A stretch of DNA of 64,000 bases from an uncultured Eubacteriales bacterium (lineage in GTDB: Bacteria > Bacillota > Clostridia > Lachnospirales > Lachnospiraceae): NCBI GenBank assembly GCA_951800645.1, contig CATOIK010000014.1, forward strand, positions 1 to 64,000. The letters are read 5' to 3'. A model generated the notes under the pieces. The model was not told where the DNA came from. It ran no database searches and saw only the letters and a program-made list of their open reading frames with translations. The translations under genes were made by a program, and so were the position numbers. Below are positions 8,520 through 16,219 of the stretch, one piece after another. The number at the start of each line of letters is the position of its first letter. Position 1 is the stretch's first letter.

Positions 8520-9833
8520 TCAGTTCTGGTTTTTGGGTTTTCCGCACTCAGAGCAGAATTTCCCGGTGTTCACTGTACCGCAGGCACAGATCCAATCATC
8601 TGCTGCCGGTCTGGGACTGCCGCACTCAGAACAGAACTTGCCGGTGTTCACTGTACCGCAGGCACAGGTCCAATCATCTGCTGCCGGTCTGGGACTGCCG
8701 CACTCAGAGCAGAACTTTCCAGTGTTCACTGTACCGCAGGAGCAGGTCCAGCCGCCGGATGCCGCCGGATCTGGCTGAACTGCCCCAGGAGCCGCCGCCT
8801 GCTGGTTCATTTGGGCGGCCTGATTCATCTGCGCCTGCTGGTTCCTATACATCTGCTGCATATTGGCTGCAGATGCCGCTCCCATAAATCCGCCTCCTGT
8901 ATTCATTCCTGCTGCCATACCCATAAATCCGGCCACGGCGCCGCGTGCATTGGAGCCGGCTGCTTCCATGCCCCGGGCCATGGCTCCCTGTACATAGCCT
9001 TCCCGGACAGAGGGGTCTCCCAGCATAGCGCCCTGGTTCCGCATATTGATAAGCTTCTGGGATTCTTCATCATAGGAAATGCTTGCCAGGCCTACATTCA
9101 TCACTTCAAATCCCCGGTCCCGCTTCCAGGTCTCGTCCAAAGCCTCTGCCATATGACGGCTTAAAAGCGTACCTTTAGAAGCCACGAAGGAAATCCGCTC
9201 TCCGTCTGCAGACATCTGGTTAATGGCTGCCTGCAGTCCTTCCAAAAACTCGTTCATATACTGCTCGTTGATTTCGTCAATCTCCACACGAGACACATTT
9301 TTTGCCACCACCTGCTCGTAAAACAGAAGGGGATTGGTTATTTTTATGGAATAAGTACCATGAGCCCGCAGAAACAGCTCTGCATTGTAAAAGCTGTCAA
9401 AGTAATTGATCGGAGTGCGGGTGCCAAACTTGATGCCTTTAATTTCCTGAAGATTTACAAAATATACCTTCTGGGCCATGGGCGTCTCTCCAGCAAAACG
9501 AATCCGGTTGAAGGCGTCCTTCAGCGTATCCATAAACTGTCCGTTAAGCAGAGACGGCTGGGCAGAGTCGTCTACTGTGTAATATCCAGCCTCTGCAGTG
9601 TAGTCCACCACCTTGCCCCCGTCTACCAACATCATAAACTGGTTGGGATAAACATGAATGACGGAGCCGTTGGACACGGTGTTGTCCGTTCCTTTGGTGT
9701 TCACACCCTTCCGCATCTTCACCCCTTTTGTAAAGACAGTCTGTTCTCCCATATTGCCGGCCTCTAAAACCTCCAGCCACTGGTCTGCCAAAGTCCCGCC
9801 GGCTGCACTCTTTACCGCTTTGATAATACTCAT
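8520..9833 (-). CDS. SPFH/virion-core-like protein with C-terminal zinc ribbons (YdjI-like)
   Basis: About 437 residues. The first roughly 260 residues resemble the SPFH-type YdjI family, membrane-scaffold proteins of the flotillin/prohibitin kind. A Gly/Ala/Met/Gln-rich linker follows, then three near-identical zinc ribbons. I chose the ATG at 9833 because AGGAGG lies eight bases before it; the longer frame adds 12 residues without a ribosome binding site. In Bacillus subtilis YdjI recruits PspA with the help of YdjG and YdjH. Both helper homologues follow here, but no pspA gene is present in the window. The downstream gap is 32 bases. Confidence 0.83.
   Translation of the reverse strand: MSIIKAVKSAAGGTLADQWLEVLEAGNMGEQTVFTKGVKMRKGVNTKGTDNTVSNGSVIHVYPNQFMMLVDGGKVVDYTAEAGYYTVDDSAQPSLLNGQFMDTLKDAFNRIRFAGETPMAQKVYFVNLQEIKGIKFGTRTPINYFDSFYNAELFLRAHGTYSIKITNPLLFYEQVVAKNVSRVEIDEINEQYMNEFLEGLQAAINQMSADGERISFVASKGTLLSRHMAEALDETWKRDRGFEVMNVGLASISYDEESQKLINMRNQGAMLGDPSVREGYVQGAMARGMEAAGSNARGAVAGFMGMAAGMNTGGGFMGAASAANMQQMYRNQQAQMNQAAQMNQQAAAPGAVQPDPAASGGWTCSCGTVNTGKFCSECGSPRPAADDWTCACGTVNTGKFCSECGSPRPAADDWICACGTVNTGKFCSECGKPKNQN
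8523..8750 (-). repeat. Three tandem 78-base zinc-ribbon units inside the SPFH gene
   Basis: Units at 8673-8750, 8595-8672 and 8523-8594 (the last shortened to 72 bases) encode nearly the same 26-residue module: W-x-C-x-C-GTVNTGKF-C-x-x-C. The near identity at DNA level points to recent in-frame duplication and to possible length variation between strains. Confidence 0.9.
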
Positions 9834-9869
9834 AATATATCCTCCTTTTTCAAATATGATTTCTTTCAT

Positions 9870-10745
9870 TTATGTCCGGCGCCGCTCCAGCACCCGGACC
9901 GCTCCTGCCACCAAAAGCAATGCCAGAAGCACCTGAATGATGATGCTGAATAAAATCCAGTGGGAGAAAATCACTCCGCCGCCGTGATTTCCAAACCATC
10001 CGGCCACATTGGCAGACACCTGCTCCCGTCCGGTCAGCCGGCTAATCATCAGAAGAAAAGTAGACGCCGGATTCATCAGCATCAGATATAAAAAGCCGCC
10101 GGAACTTTGCGGGGCTGCCGCCAGATAACCGGCTGCACGCATCCCGCTCATATAGTAAGCAAACTGATTGACGCCGTAGGTTCCCAGAACCATCACGCCC
10201 ATTACTGCGTAGGCCGTCACCGTGGATGTGGTAGTACGCCTGCAAATGGAAGAACAGAAAATGCCAAGACTTCCCGCCAGCCATGCAGCCGCCACATAAC
10301 ACAAAAGCAAAAGGCAAATATCTCTGGCAGTAACGCCGCCGTAGACAAACATCATAGCTAAAATGGGAAAGCTGGATGCAATCAAAAGAGCCATGGTACT
10401 TAAGGCCGCTGTCAGCTTGCCGCACACAATCTGGGCCGAAGTCAGCCTGGTAGCCATTAAAATCTCCAGGGTCTGCCGCTCCCGCTCCCCGCTGATGCTG
10501 CCTGCGGTAATAGCCGGCATAACGCCGATCAGCATCACAAATTCCAGACCTGCCACAAACAGGTACAAATCTAAAAAGCTGGTATACTGCACCTCTGCAG
10601 TCAGGCGCACCTGAGCTAAGGTAGAGTACATGTTTAAAAGCGCTACCAGAGCCAGAATACCGTTAAATACCATTAAAATCAGAGCCAGCCGGAAGCTGCG
10701 GGCGCTCACCATGATTTCCCGTCTATAGACCGGATTCGTCTTCAT
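9870..10745 (-). CDS. ABC-2 type transporter permease
   Basis: About 291 residues with six membrane segments. The SGERERQTLEIL motif around residues 85-97 is typical of ABC-2 permeases (NatB/GldF class). The start at 10745 (MKTNPVYRREI) is the biologically sensible one; the longer frame reads 36 residues back through the ATPase gene. It overlaps the ATPase stop by 23 bases and is followed 36 bases later by the SPFH gene. It forms an export or membrane-remodelling complex with the preceding ATPase. The substrate is unknown. Confidence 0.85.
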   Translation of the reverse strand: MKTNPVYRREIMVSARSFRLALILMVFNGILALVALLNMYSTLAQVRLTAEVQYTSFLDLYLFVAGLEFVMLIGVMPAITAGSISGERERQTLEILMATRLTSAQIVCGKLTAALSTMALLIASSFPILAMMFVYGGVTARDICLLLLCYVAAAWLAGSLGIFCSSICRRTTTSTVTAYAVMGVMVLGTYGVNQFAYYMSGMRAAGYLAAAPQSSGGFLYLMLMNPASTFLLMISRLTGREQVSANVAGWFGNHGGGVIFSHWILFSIIIQVLLALLLVAGAVRVLERRRT

Positions 10746-11688
10746 AGGACAACACCACCCTTTCTTCCTCGTGACTGGTAAGCTGCATAAAGACAGATTC
10801 CAGGCTGCCCGGTTCCCGCACAAAGCCCCGAACCATGACTCCGGCCTCCACAAGACCGGTCAACAGCATGCTTTCCTCCCGCCCTGTACCGGAAAACTCT
10901 ACCAGAATATCATTTTCCTTTACGGAAATGCTGCGCACCAAAGGATGTTCCTTCAAAAGCTTTAAAGCTGCAGGCATATTCTCCTGAATGGTGATCACCA
11001 CCGGTTTCGAGGTGTGAATCCGGTCTGTAATCTCCTCCATGGTGCCGGTGAGAATCATCTTCCCTCCTTCAATGATGCCGATGTCGCTGCACAACTGGGA
11101 CAGATCCGACAGCAGATGGGAGCTGATCAGGATGGTTCTGCCCTGCTCGTTCAGTTCCTTTACCGTCTCCCTAAATTCCAGCCGGGTTCTGGGGTCCAGG
11201 CCAATAGTCGGCTCATCCATAATGAGAAGGGATGGGTCGTGAATCAGGGCGCGGGCCAGTCCCAGCCGCTGCTTCATGCCTCTGGATAAGCTGTCTACAT
11301 AGGAATCTATTTTAGAATCCAGCCCTACCTGCTCTAAAAGGGTATGACAGCGCCGTCTTGCCACAAGCCCCTCCAGGCCGCAGCAGGCTGCGAAAAACTC
11401 CATATATTCAGAAACCTTTAAATTATCGTACACGCCAAAATAATCCGGCACATAACCAATTCTGTCCTTTAAACTGCCTGGATGCTTCAGAACATCTGTC
11501 CCATCAATCTCCACAGTGCCGCCGTCTGGCCGCAAAAGCCCGGTCATGATTTTGATGGTAGTGGTTTTTCCTGCTCCGTTAGGCCCTACAAATCCAAACA
11601 GGGTTCCCTCCCGGATGTCCATATCCAGGCCGTTTAAGGCGTGATAATTTCCATATGTTTTTTGCAGATTGCGGATTTTTAACATCAC
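10723..11688 (-). CDS. ABC transporter ATP-binding protein
   Basis: A 321-residue ATPase with Walker A GPNGAGKTTT (about residues 35-44), signature LSRGMKQRL and Walker B LLIMDEPTIGLDP. The C-terminal extension of about 90 residues is typical of the NatA/GldA class that partners ABC-2 permeases. Tandem ATG codons follow GGGAGGGAG. It overlaps the large membrane protein gene as ATGA and its own end overlaps the permease gene. Coupled translation of all three suggests one complex. Confidence 0.9.
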   Translation of the reverse strand: MMLKIRNLQKTYGNYHALNGLDMDIREGTLFGFVGPNGAGKTTTIKIMTGLLRPDGGTVEIDGTDVLKHPGSLKDRIGYVPDYFGVYDNLKVSEYMEFFAACCGLEGLVARRRCHTLLEQVGLDSKIDSYVDSLSRGMKQRLGLARALIHDPSLLIMDEPTIGLDPRTRLEFRETVKELNEQGRTILISSHLLSDLSQLCSDIGIIEGGKMILTGTMEEITDRIHTSKPVVITIQENMPAALKLLKEHPLVRSISVKENDILVEFSGTGREESMLLTGLVEAGVMVRGFVREPGSLESVFMQLTSHEEERVVLSYEDESGL

Positions 11689-14177
11689 TTCTCCCTCCCT
11701 GCAACCATCGGCATGGGAAGCTGGATGGCATTGTAGCCGGCAGTACCGCTGTATACATAGCGCACTGTCAAAGTGTTGGCCGGCGACAGATAGGGACGAA
11801 GCTGCCCTACATCCATGGTTCTTCCCTTCAGTTCCATCTCATCGTAATTTCCTGTTCCATGATTATAGAAATAAATGCTTCCGTCAAACACCTCGGTAAA
11901 GCTGCTGCTTCCCGACTTTAAGAAAGATTCATGCACCGTCTCAAAGGTCAGGCTTTCCACCTCTATATCTGTTCCCAACTGATACTCCAGAGTCAGCGGC
12001 TCCAGACCACCCATGGAGTTGGTGGTTTCATCGTAGCTTCCGCTGGTTACCTTAGGCGCCTTCATCAGTACAGACCGATACAAAGAACGGTCTCTGGAGG
12101 CATTGACCTCCATGGCAGCCGTCAGCATGGTGATACCGTAGGTTTCTGAAGAATTGGTCTTTAAAAACTGACTTTCCTCTTTTTCCGTGCTGAACGCAAT
12201 GACGCGGGCGTCTGCCGTATAGCCGGACATATAGTTATCCATATAGAATTTCAGCAGGTTGGAGCGCTCCATAGCCAGCAGATACATCTTGTTGTCGATG
12301 TCCGCCGCCTTAAAGGCGCTTTCTCCGGAAACCCAGTCCGCCACCACATAGGTATTTCCCAGCGGATAGCGAAGCAGCTCAAATTCTTCCAGATTCTTAG
12401 TCTCTCCCGGCTCCATCCGCCCTACCTGCACAATATTGCCGTAAAGCATAACTGTGGTATTTTCAATGGGGTAAGGGAACTGGTTAGTAAGGGTTCCGCT
12501 TATTTTCCCCTCAAAGTAATCCACCTCACCGGTGATCCCTACCTTTTCCGTATTCTCTGACTTTTTCTCCAGCTTAAAGTACCGGGGGGTAAAGGCCGGA
12601 ATATTCTGTCCCCGAATGACAGTAACCTCATCCGTTCGGGTAATGGCAACCTGATAGTCTGTCTCTGCAGAAAGCGTCTTCCCGGAATTCCCCCCGAAGA
12701 AATTCACCTGGGTAATGGGAAGCACAGAATAGGCCGGATCCAGCTCTACCGTGTAAGGACGGTTGTAGGGACTGCGGACATTTACATAGGTAGCGTCTAT
12801 AACAAAATCCCTGGTTACATCCCGGATGGCTGCATAGGTGTAAAAAGTGGAGCGGAACCGGGTAGCCATACCCATCACATAAATGACGCCTGCAAAGGTC
12901 AGGGCCAGCACCAGCGCTCCCCGCCGGTAGTAAACCTGCAGCTCCCGCTCTTTCAAAAACAGATAAAGTCCCGGACCTAACAGCAGCAGATAGACCGTCA
13001 CAACCGCAGCATAGGCCAGCAGATGCGGCAGCTTATCCAGATCTCCTGTGTTAATCAGGGTCTGCACAGACCAGAATTTCCCGGAATTGCCGCTGTAAGC
13101 CACTTCCGCCAGCCGGTTAATCCGGGTTTCGCCCAGAAGGCTGGTAAAAAAGTAATCCACATAGGCTGCATTGTTCTCACATACGGAGGCAATGTCTCCC
13201 ATATCAAAGGCAGTTACTGCAATGACGCCCTGCTCCTTGGCTACTGCCGTCAAAAGGGGGAAGCCGCTGCTGGAAAGGATTACATTGCCGCCGTGAAGGG
13301 GAATGTCTACGCAGGGAATGGCTAACATGCCTTCTCCCGGCTCGTTCCAGGCAAAATCTTCTCCCAGGTTGATATGCCGCAGCGTAGGAGCTCCGTAGGA
13401 ATCGTCCAGAAGCTCCGGCGCAAACCGGCCCAGGGTGTCATCTACCCGCTCTCCAGTACCCAGAATCAGCACGCCGCCGCTGTGCACCCAGTCCATGATG
13501 GCTGCCGTCTGGGTTTCCGACAGGTTCCGCAGCTTATAGCTGTTGACTACCAGCACATCCAGCAGGTTCAGTCCCACTTGATCCTCTGATAAATCCCCCT
13601 TGTCCAAAGCAAAACTTCTGGTACGAAGGGTGCTGTAATTAACGCCGATGCCGTTTAAATAGGCGAGCTGCTCCGGATGGTCTGAAAGGACGCCGACAAA
13701 CAGTTCCGGCACATCCCGGCTGATGTTTAACTCCACCAGCTTCTCCGCCGCCTGGCCTCCTTCCTGGTTTTCCAGCGTAAACAGAAGCTGCTTCGCCTCG
13801 GTTCCCAGAGGAATATAGTAGCGTTTTACAGTCTCCTGCCCGGCCGGGGCGCTTACCTGATAATCGTAACGATAAACGGTTCTGTCCGACTCTGCCGACT
13901 TTACCTGAAGGGTTCCGTCAAAATCTTCTGCTCCTTCATTTTTCATGGTTACGGTCACCGGAAGCTGACGGCCTCCCTTGGCAATATCATCGTATCCGTA
14001 CTGGATTTCCATGGAAATGCTTCCATCTTCCGCCAGGGCTAATGTACAAAAAGCCAGACCGCTTAAAATCAGGACAACTGCCAGCGTGGCAGCCAACCGT
14101 CTTCCCAGTGGTCTGACTGTATATCTATGGAAAATCCTTTTCCCGGTGCTCCGGGGTTCTCTGATCTGGTTCTTCAT
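11685..14177 (-). CDS. Large membrane-anchored protein of the ABC module (GldG-like arrangement)
   Basis: An 830-residue protein. Hydrophobic segment near residues 28-50, a long extracytoplasmic region with immunoglobulin-like strands (about 52-150), an amidotransferase-like alpha/beta fold (about 155-350, including LLDVLVVNSYKL and WVHSGGVLILG), then membrane segments near 385-408 and 419-437, and a second long soluble region to the end. The architecture recalls GldG-type proteins encoded with GldA/GldF ABC transporters. No enzymatic motif is certain. It starts two bases after the histidine kinase gene, and its stop overlaps the ATPase start, so it is almost surely part of the same complex. 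Confidence 0.65.
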   Translation of the reverse strand: MKNQIREPRSTGKRIFHRYTVRPLGRRLAATLAVVLILSGLAFCTLALAEDGSISMEIQYGYDDIAKGGRQLPVTVTMKNEGAEDFDGTLQVKSAESDRTVYRYDYQVSAPAGQETVKRYYIPLGTEAKQLLFTLENQEGGQAAEKLVELNISRDVPELFVGVLSDHPEQLAYLNGIGVNYSTLRTRSFALDKGDLSEDQVGLNLLDVLVVNSYKLRNLSETQTAAIMDWVHSGGVLILGTGERVDDTLGRFAPELLDDSYGAPTLRHINLGEDFAWNEPGEGMLAIPCVDIPLHGGNVILSSSGFPLLTAVAKEQGVIAVTAFDMGDIASVCENNAAYVDYFFTSLLGETRINRLAEVAYSGNSGKFWSVQTLINTGDLDKLPHLLAYAAVVTVYLLLLGPGLYLFLKERELQVYYRRGALVLALTFAGVIYVMGMATRFRSTFYTYAAIRDVTRDFVIDATYVNVRSPYNRPYTVELDPAYSVLPITQVNFFGGNSGKTLSAETDYQVAITRTDEVTVIRGQNIPAFTPRYFKLEKKSENTEKVGITGEVDYFEGKISGTLTNQFPYPIENTTVMLYGNIVQVGRMEPGETKNLEEFELLRYPLGNTYVVADWVSGESAFKAADIDNKMYLLAMERSNLLKFYMDNYMSGYTADARVIAFSTEKEESQFLKTNSSETYGITMLTAAMEVNASRDRSLYRSVLMKAPKVTSGSYDETTNSMGGLEPLTLEYQLGTDIEVESLTFETVHESFLKSGSSSFTEVFDGSIYFYNHGTGNYDEMELKGRTMDVGQLRPYLSPANTLTVRYVYSGTAGYNAIQLPMPMVAGREK

Positions 14178-14179
14178 GG

Positions 14180-15331
14180 TTACCCCAGCTTTCCAAAATG
14201 TTCTTTATCTATATCAAAATCCGTCTGCAGCGTTACGGTAAACACTGTGCCGTTTAAATCGCTTTTAACGCCGATGGTTCCGCCATGCATCTCCACAATG
14301 TTCTTTACAATGGCAAGCCCCAGGCCGGTTCCGCCGGTGTGGGTAGAGCGGGAGTGCTCAACCCGATAAAACTTTTCAAAAATCAGCGGAAGCTCCTGGG
14401 CAGGAATTACATAGCCGTAATTGGTGACGGAAACCTGCACCGTCTCTTTCTCTGCATGTACCTTTACCAGCACCCGTTTGCCCTCTGCGCCGTACTTGAT
14501 GGCATTGTTGATCAGGTTGTCAAACAGGCGGGCCAGAAGATTTCCATCTGCTGTGATAATTTTGGCAGGAACATTGCTCTGCAGCTCATAGGAAAGACCT
14601 TTGTCTGCAAAATTGGGGTAAGATTCCTCTAAAAGCTGGCCTAACAGCTTGATGATGTCCACCTTGGACACATGCATGGACAATTTTCCGTAATTCATCT
14701 TGGTGAAGCCGAACAAATCCTCAATCAGCTTTTCCAGCCGCTTTGCCTTGCTGTAAGCAATATCGATATATTTTTTCTGCATATCCGGCGGCAGATCCAC
14801 CTTACTGGACAGCAATTCCAGATAGCCGATAATAGAGGTCAGGGGCGTTCTTAAATCGTGGGCTACATTGGTAATCAGCTCATTTTTGCTTCGCTCTGCC
14901 TCCCGCTCCTTATCCATCAGACGGCGGATGTCCTCCACCATCTTGTTTAAATTGGCTGCCATGGAGGAGAATTCATCATCCCCTATCACATCGATGCTGG
15001 TGTTTAAATCTCCTTCAGAAATACTCTCAATAGCGTCAGAGATGCGGCTGATATAGGCAATGGATTTTTCCTGCAGAAGCAGGAAGGTTACCGTAAAAAT
15101 GATAACGCCTACCAGGACATACCCCAGAACAATTACCGTGTCGGAATTTCCGACGCTGGTCAGCAGCGCATTGCTCCACCGGGCCTCTCTGGCGTAATCT
15201 GCCAGCATGGACAGATTGGTTACCAGAAAGATTTCTACCAAAGCCGCCACCAGGGCGCTGTAAATGACATTCGCTACCACACGTGTATGATAGCGTCGGC
15301 TTAAGTCCTGTTTCTTCGGTTTACTTTTCAA
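14180..15331 (-). CDS. Sensor histidine kinase (VanS/PhoR-like)
   Basis: A 383-residue membrane kinase with segments near residues 20-43 and 68-88 and only a short loop between them, then HAMP (about 90-140), HisKA with the phosphoacceptor in NVAHDLRTPLTS, and HATPase with N-box LINNAIKYG and the GTGLGLAI glycine motif. The best start is TTG at 15331, with a G-rich ribosome binding region in the regulator gene; no ATG occurs before the first membrane segment. It overlaps the regulator by 11 bases. The short external loop suggests that it senses the membrane or an ABC partner rather than a soluble ligand. Confidence 0.92.
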   Translation of the reverse strand: MKSKPKKQDLSRRYHTRVVANVIYSALVAALVEIFLVTNLSMLADYAREARWSNALLTSVGNSDTVIVLGYVLVGVIIFTVTFLLLQEKSIAYISRISDAIESISEGDLNTSIDVIGDDEFSSMAANLNKMVEDIRRLMDKEREAERSKNELITNVAHDLRTPLTSIIGYLELLSSKVDLPPDMQKKYIDIAYSKAKRLEKLIEDLFGFTKMNYGKLSMHVSKVDIIKLLGQLLEESYPNFADKGLSYELQSNVPAKIITADGNLLARLFDNLINNAIKYGAEGKRVLVKVHAEKETVQVSVTNYGYVIPAQELPLIFEKFYRVEHSRSTHTGGTGLGLAIVKNIVEMHGGTIGVKSDLNGTVFTVTLQTDFDIDKEHFGKLG

Positions 15332-16025
15332 TTTTGTACCCTACCCCCCACACTGTGGTGATAATCTTTTCCTGGCGCTCGTCTTCTTTCATCTTACCGC
15401 GGAGACGGCGGATATGTACCATGACTGTGTTATTGGCTTCATAAGCCTTCTCACTCCAAACCTGCTCAAAAATATCATCGGTGCTGAACACCTTGCCGCA
15501 GTTGGAGGACAGCAGATACAGAATATCAAATTCAATGGGGGTCAGTTTTACTTCTTCTCCGTCAATGGTTACTTTGTGGTTTTCCTTATTGATAGTAAGG
15601 CCGCGGATGCTGATTTCGCTCTTGGCTGCCTCGTGGACATTGCTGCTGGGGTTTAACTGCGTATAGCGGCGCAGTTGAGATTTTACCCTGGCCGTCAGCT
15701 CCAGCGGATTAAAGGGCTTTACTACATAGTCGTCCGCACCGGTCTGCAGTCCCAGAATCTTATCCAGGTCTGCGGACTTGGCGCTTAACATGATTACCGG
15801 TATATTGTTGGTCTCACGGATTTTCTTGCACATTTCCAGACCGGTCATTCCAGGCATCATAATGTCCAAAAGCACCAGATGGATGTCCTGCTCCTCTAAA
15901 ATAGCCAGCCCATCCAGGGCATTGGTTGCTTTAAATACTTTATATCCATCGCTCACCAGATAGATTTCTACCAGATCTGCAATCTCCTGTTCATCATCTA
16001 CTACCAGAATATTGGTTTCAGCCAT
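15321..16025 (-). CDS. Response regulator, OmpR/VanR family
   Basis: About 234 residues. A receiver domain (VVDDEQE acidic pair, phosphoacceptor in VLLDIMMPG, K in VKPFNP) is followed by a winged-helix DNA-binding domain (VWGVGYKI near the end). The ATG at 16025 has AAGGAGGAA before it; the longer frame lacks support. It is the first gene of an eight-gene run that includes its kinase, an ABC complex and YdjIGH-like proteins, so it probably controls that run. Confidence 0.93.
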   Translation of the reverse strand: MAETNILVVDDEQEIADLVEIYLVSDGYKVFKATNALDGLAILEEQDIHLVLLDIMMPGMTGLEMCKKIRETNNIPVIMLSAKSADLDKILGLQTGADDYVVKPFNPLELTARVKSQLRRYTQLNPSSNVHEAAKSEISIRGLTINKENHKVTIDGEEVKLTPIEFDILYLLSSNCGKVFSTDDIFEQVWSEKAYEANNTVMVHIRRLRGKMKEDERQEKIITTVWGVGYKIEK

Positions 16026-16219
16026 AATGGGGTTCCTCCTTATGTCACATTCTATATCATAGTGTAGCATAAAATCCGACAGTTTGCTTTACTTTTTTAT
16101 GACATTTCTTGTAGGAAATTCCTTGGCTACCGTTTTATATACCTCTGATCTCTGCCGTTAGGTTTATCCGGCAAAGTCATACCGACTAATCCTGATTATT
16201 ATCCTGCTTTTGGTCTTAC
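16026..16219. other. Intergenic region upstream of the two-component operon
   Basis: This 194-base gap holds the promoter region of the regulator operon. On the minus strand a TACACT box at about 60 bases before the start has only a weak -35 partner (CTGTCG). I see no convincing terminator for ppk; a small TGCCG/CGGCA stem lacks a T tract. Confidence 0.4.

Noticed and set aside
8523-8750. Tandem repeats as a possible CRISPR array
   Set aside because: The repeats are contiguous without unique spacers and encode a zinc ribbon in frame.
8517-9164. A 215-codon plus-strand frame opposite the SPFH gene
   Set aside because: Its repeats only mirror the zinc-ribbon repeats of the opposite strand.
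16153-16175. Small TGCCG/CGGCA stem as a ppk terminator
   Set aside because: Only five base pairs and no T tract.
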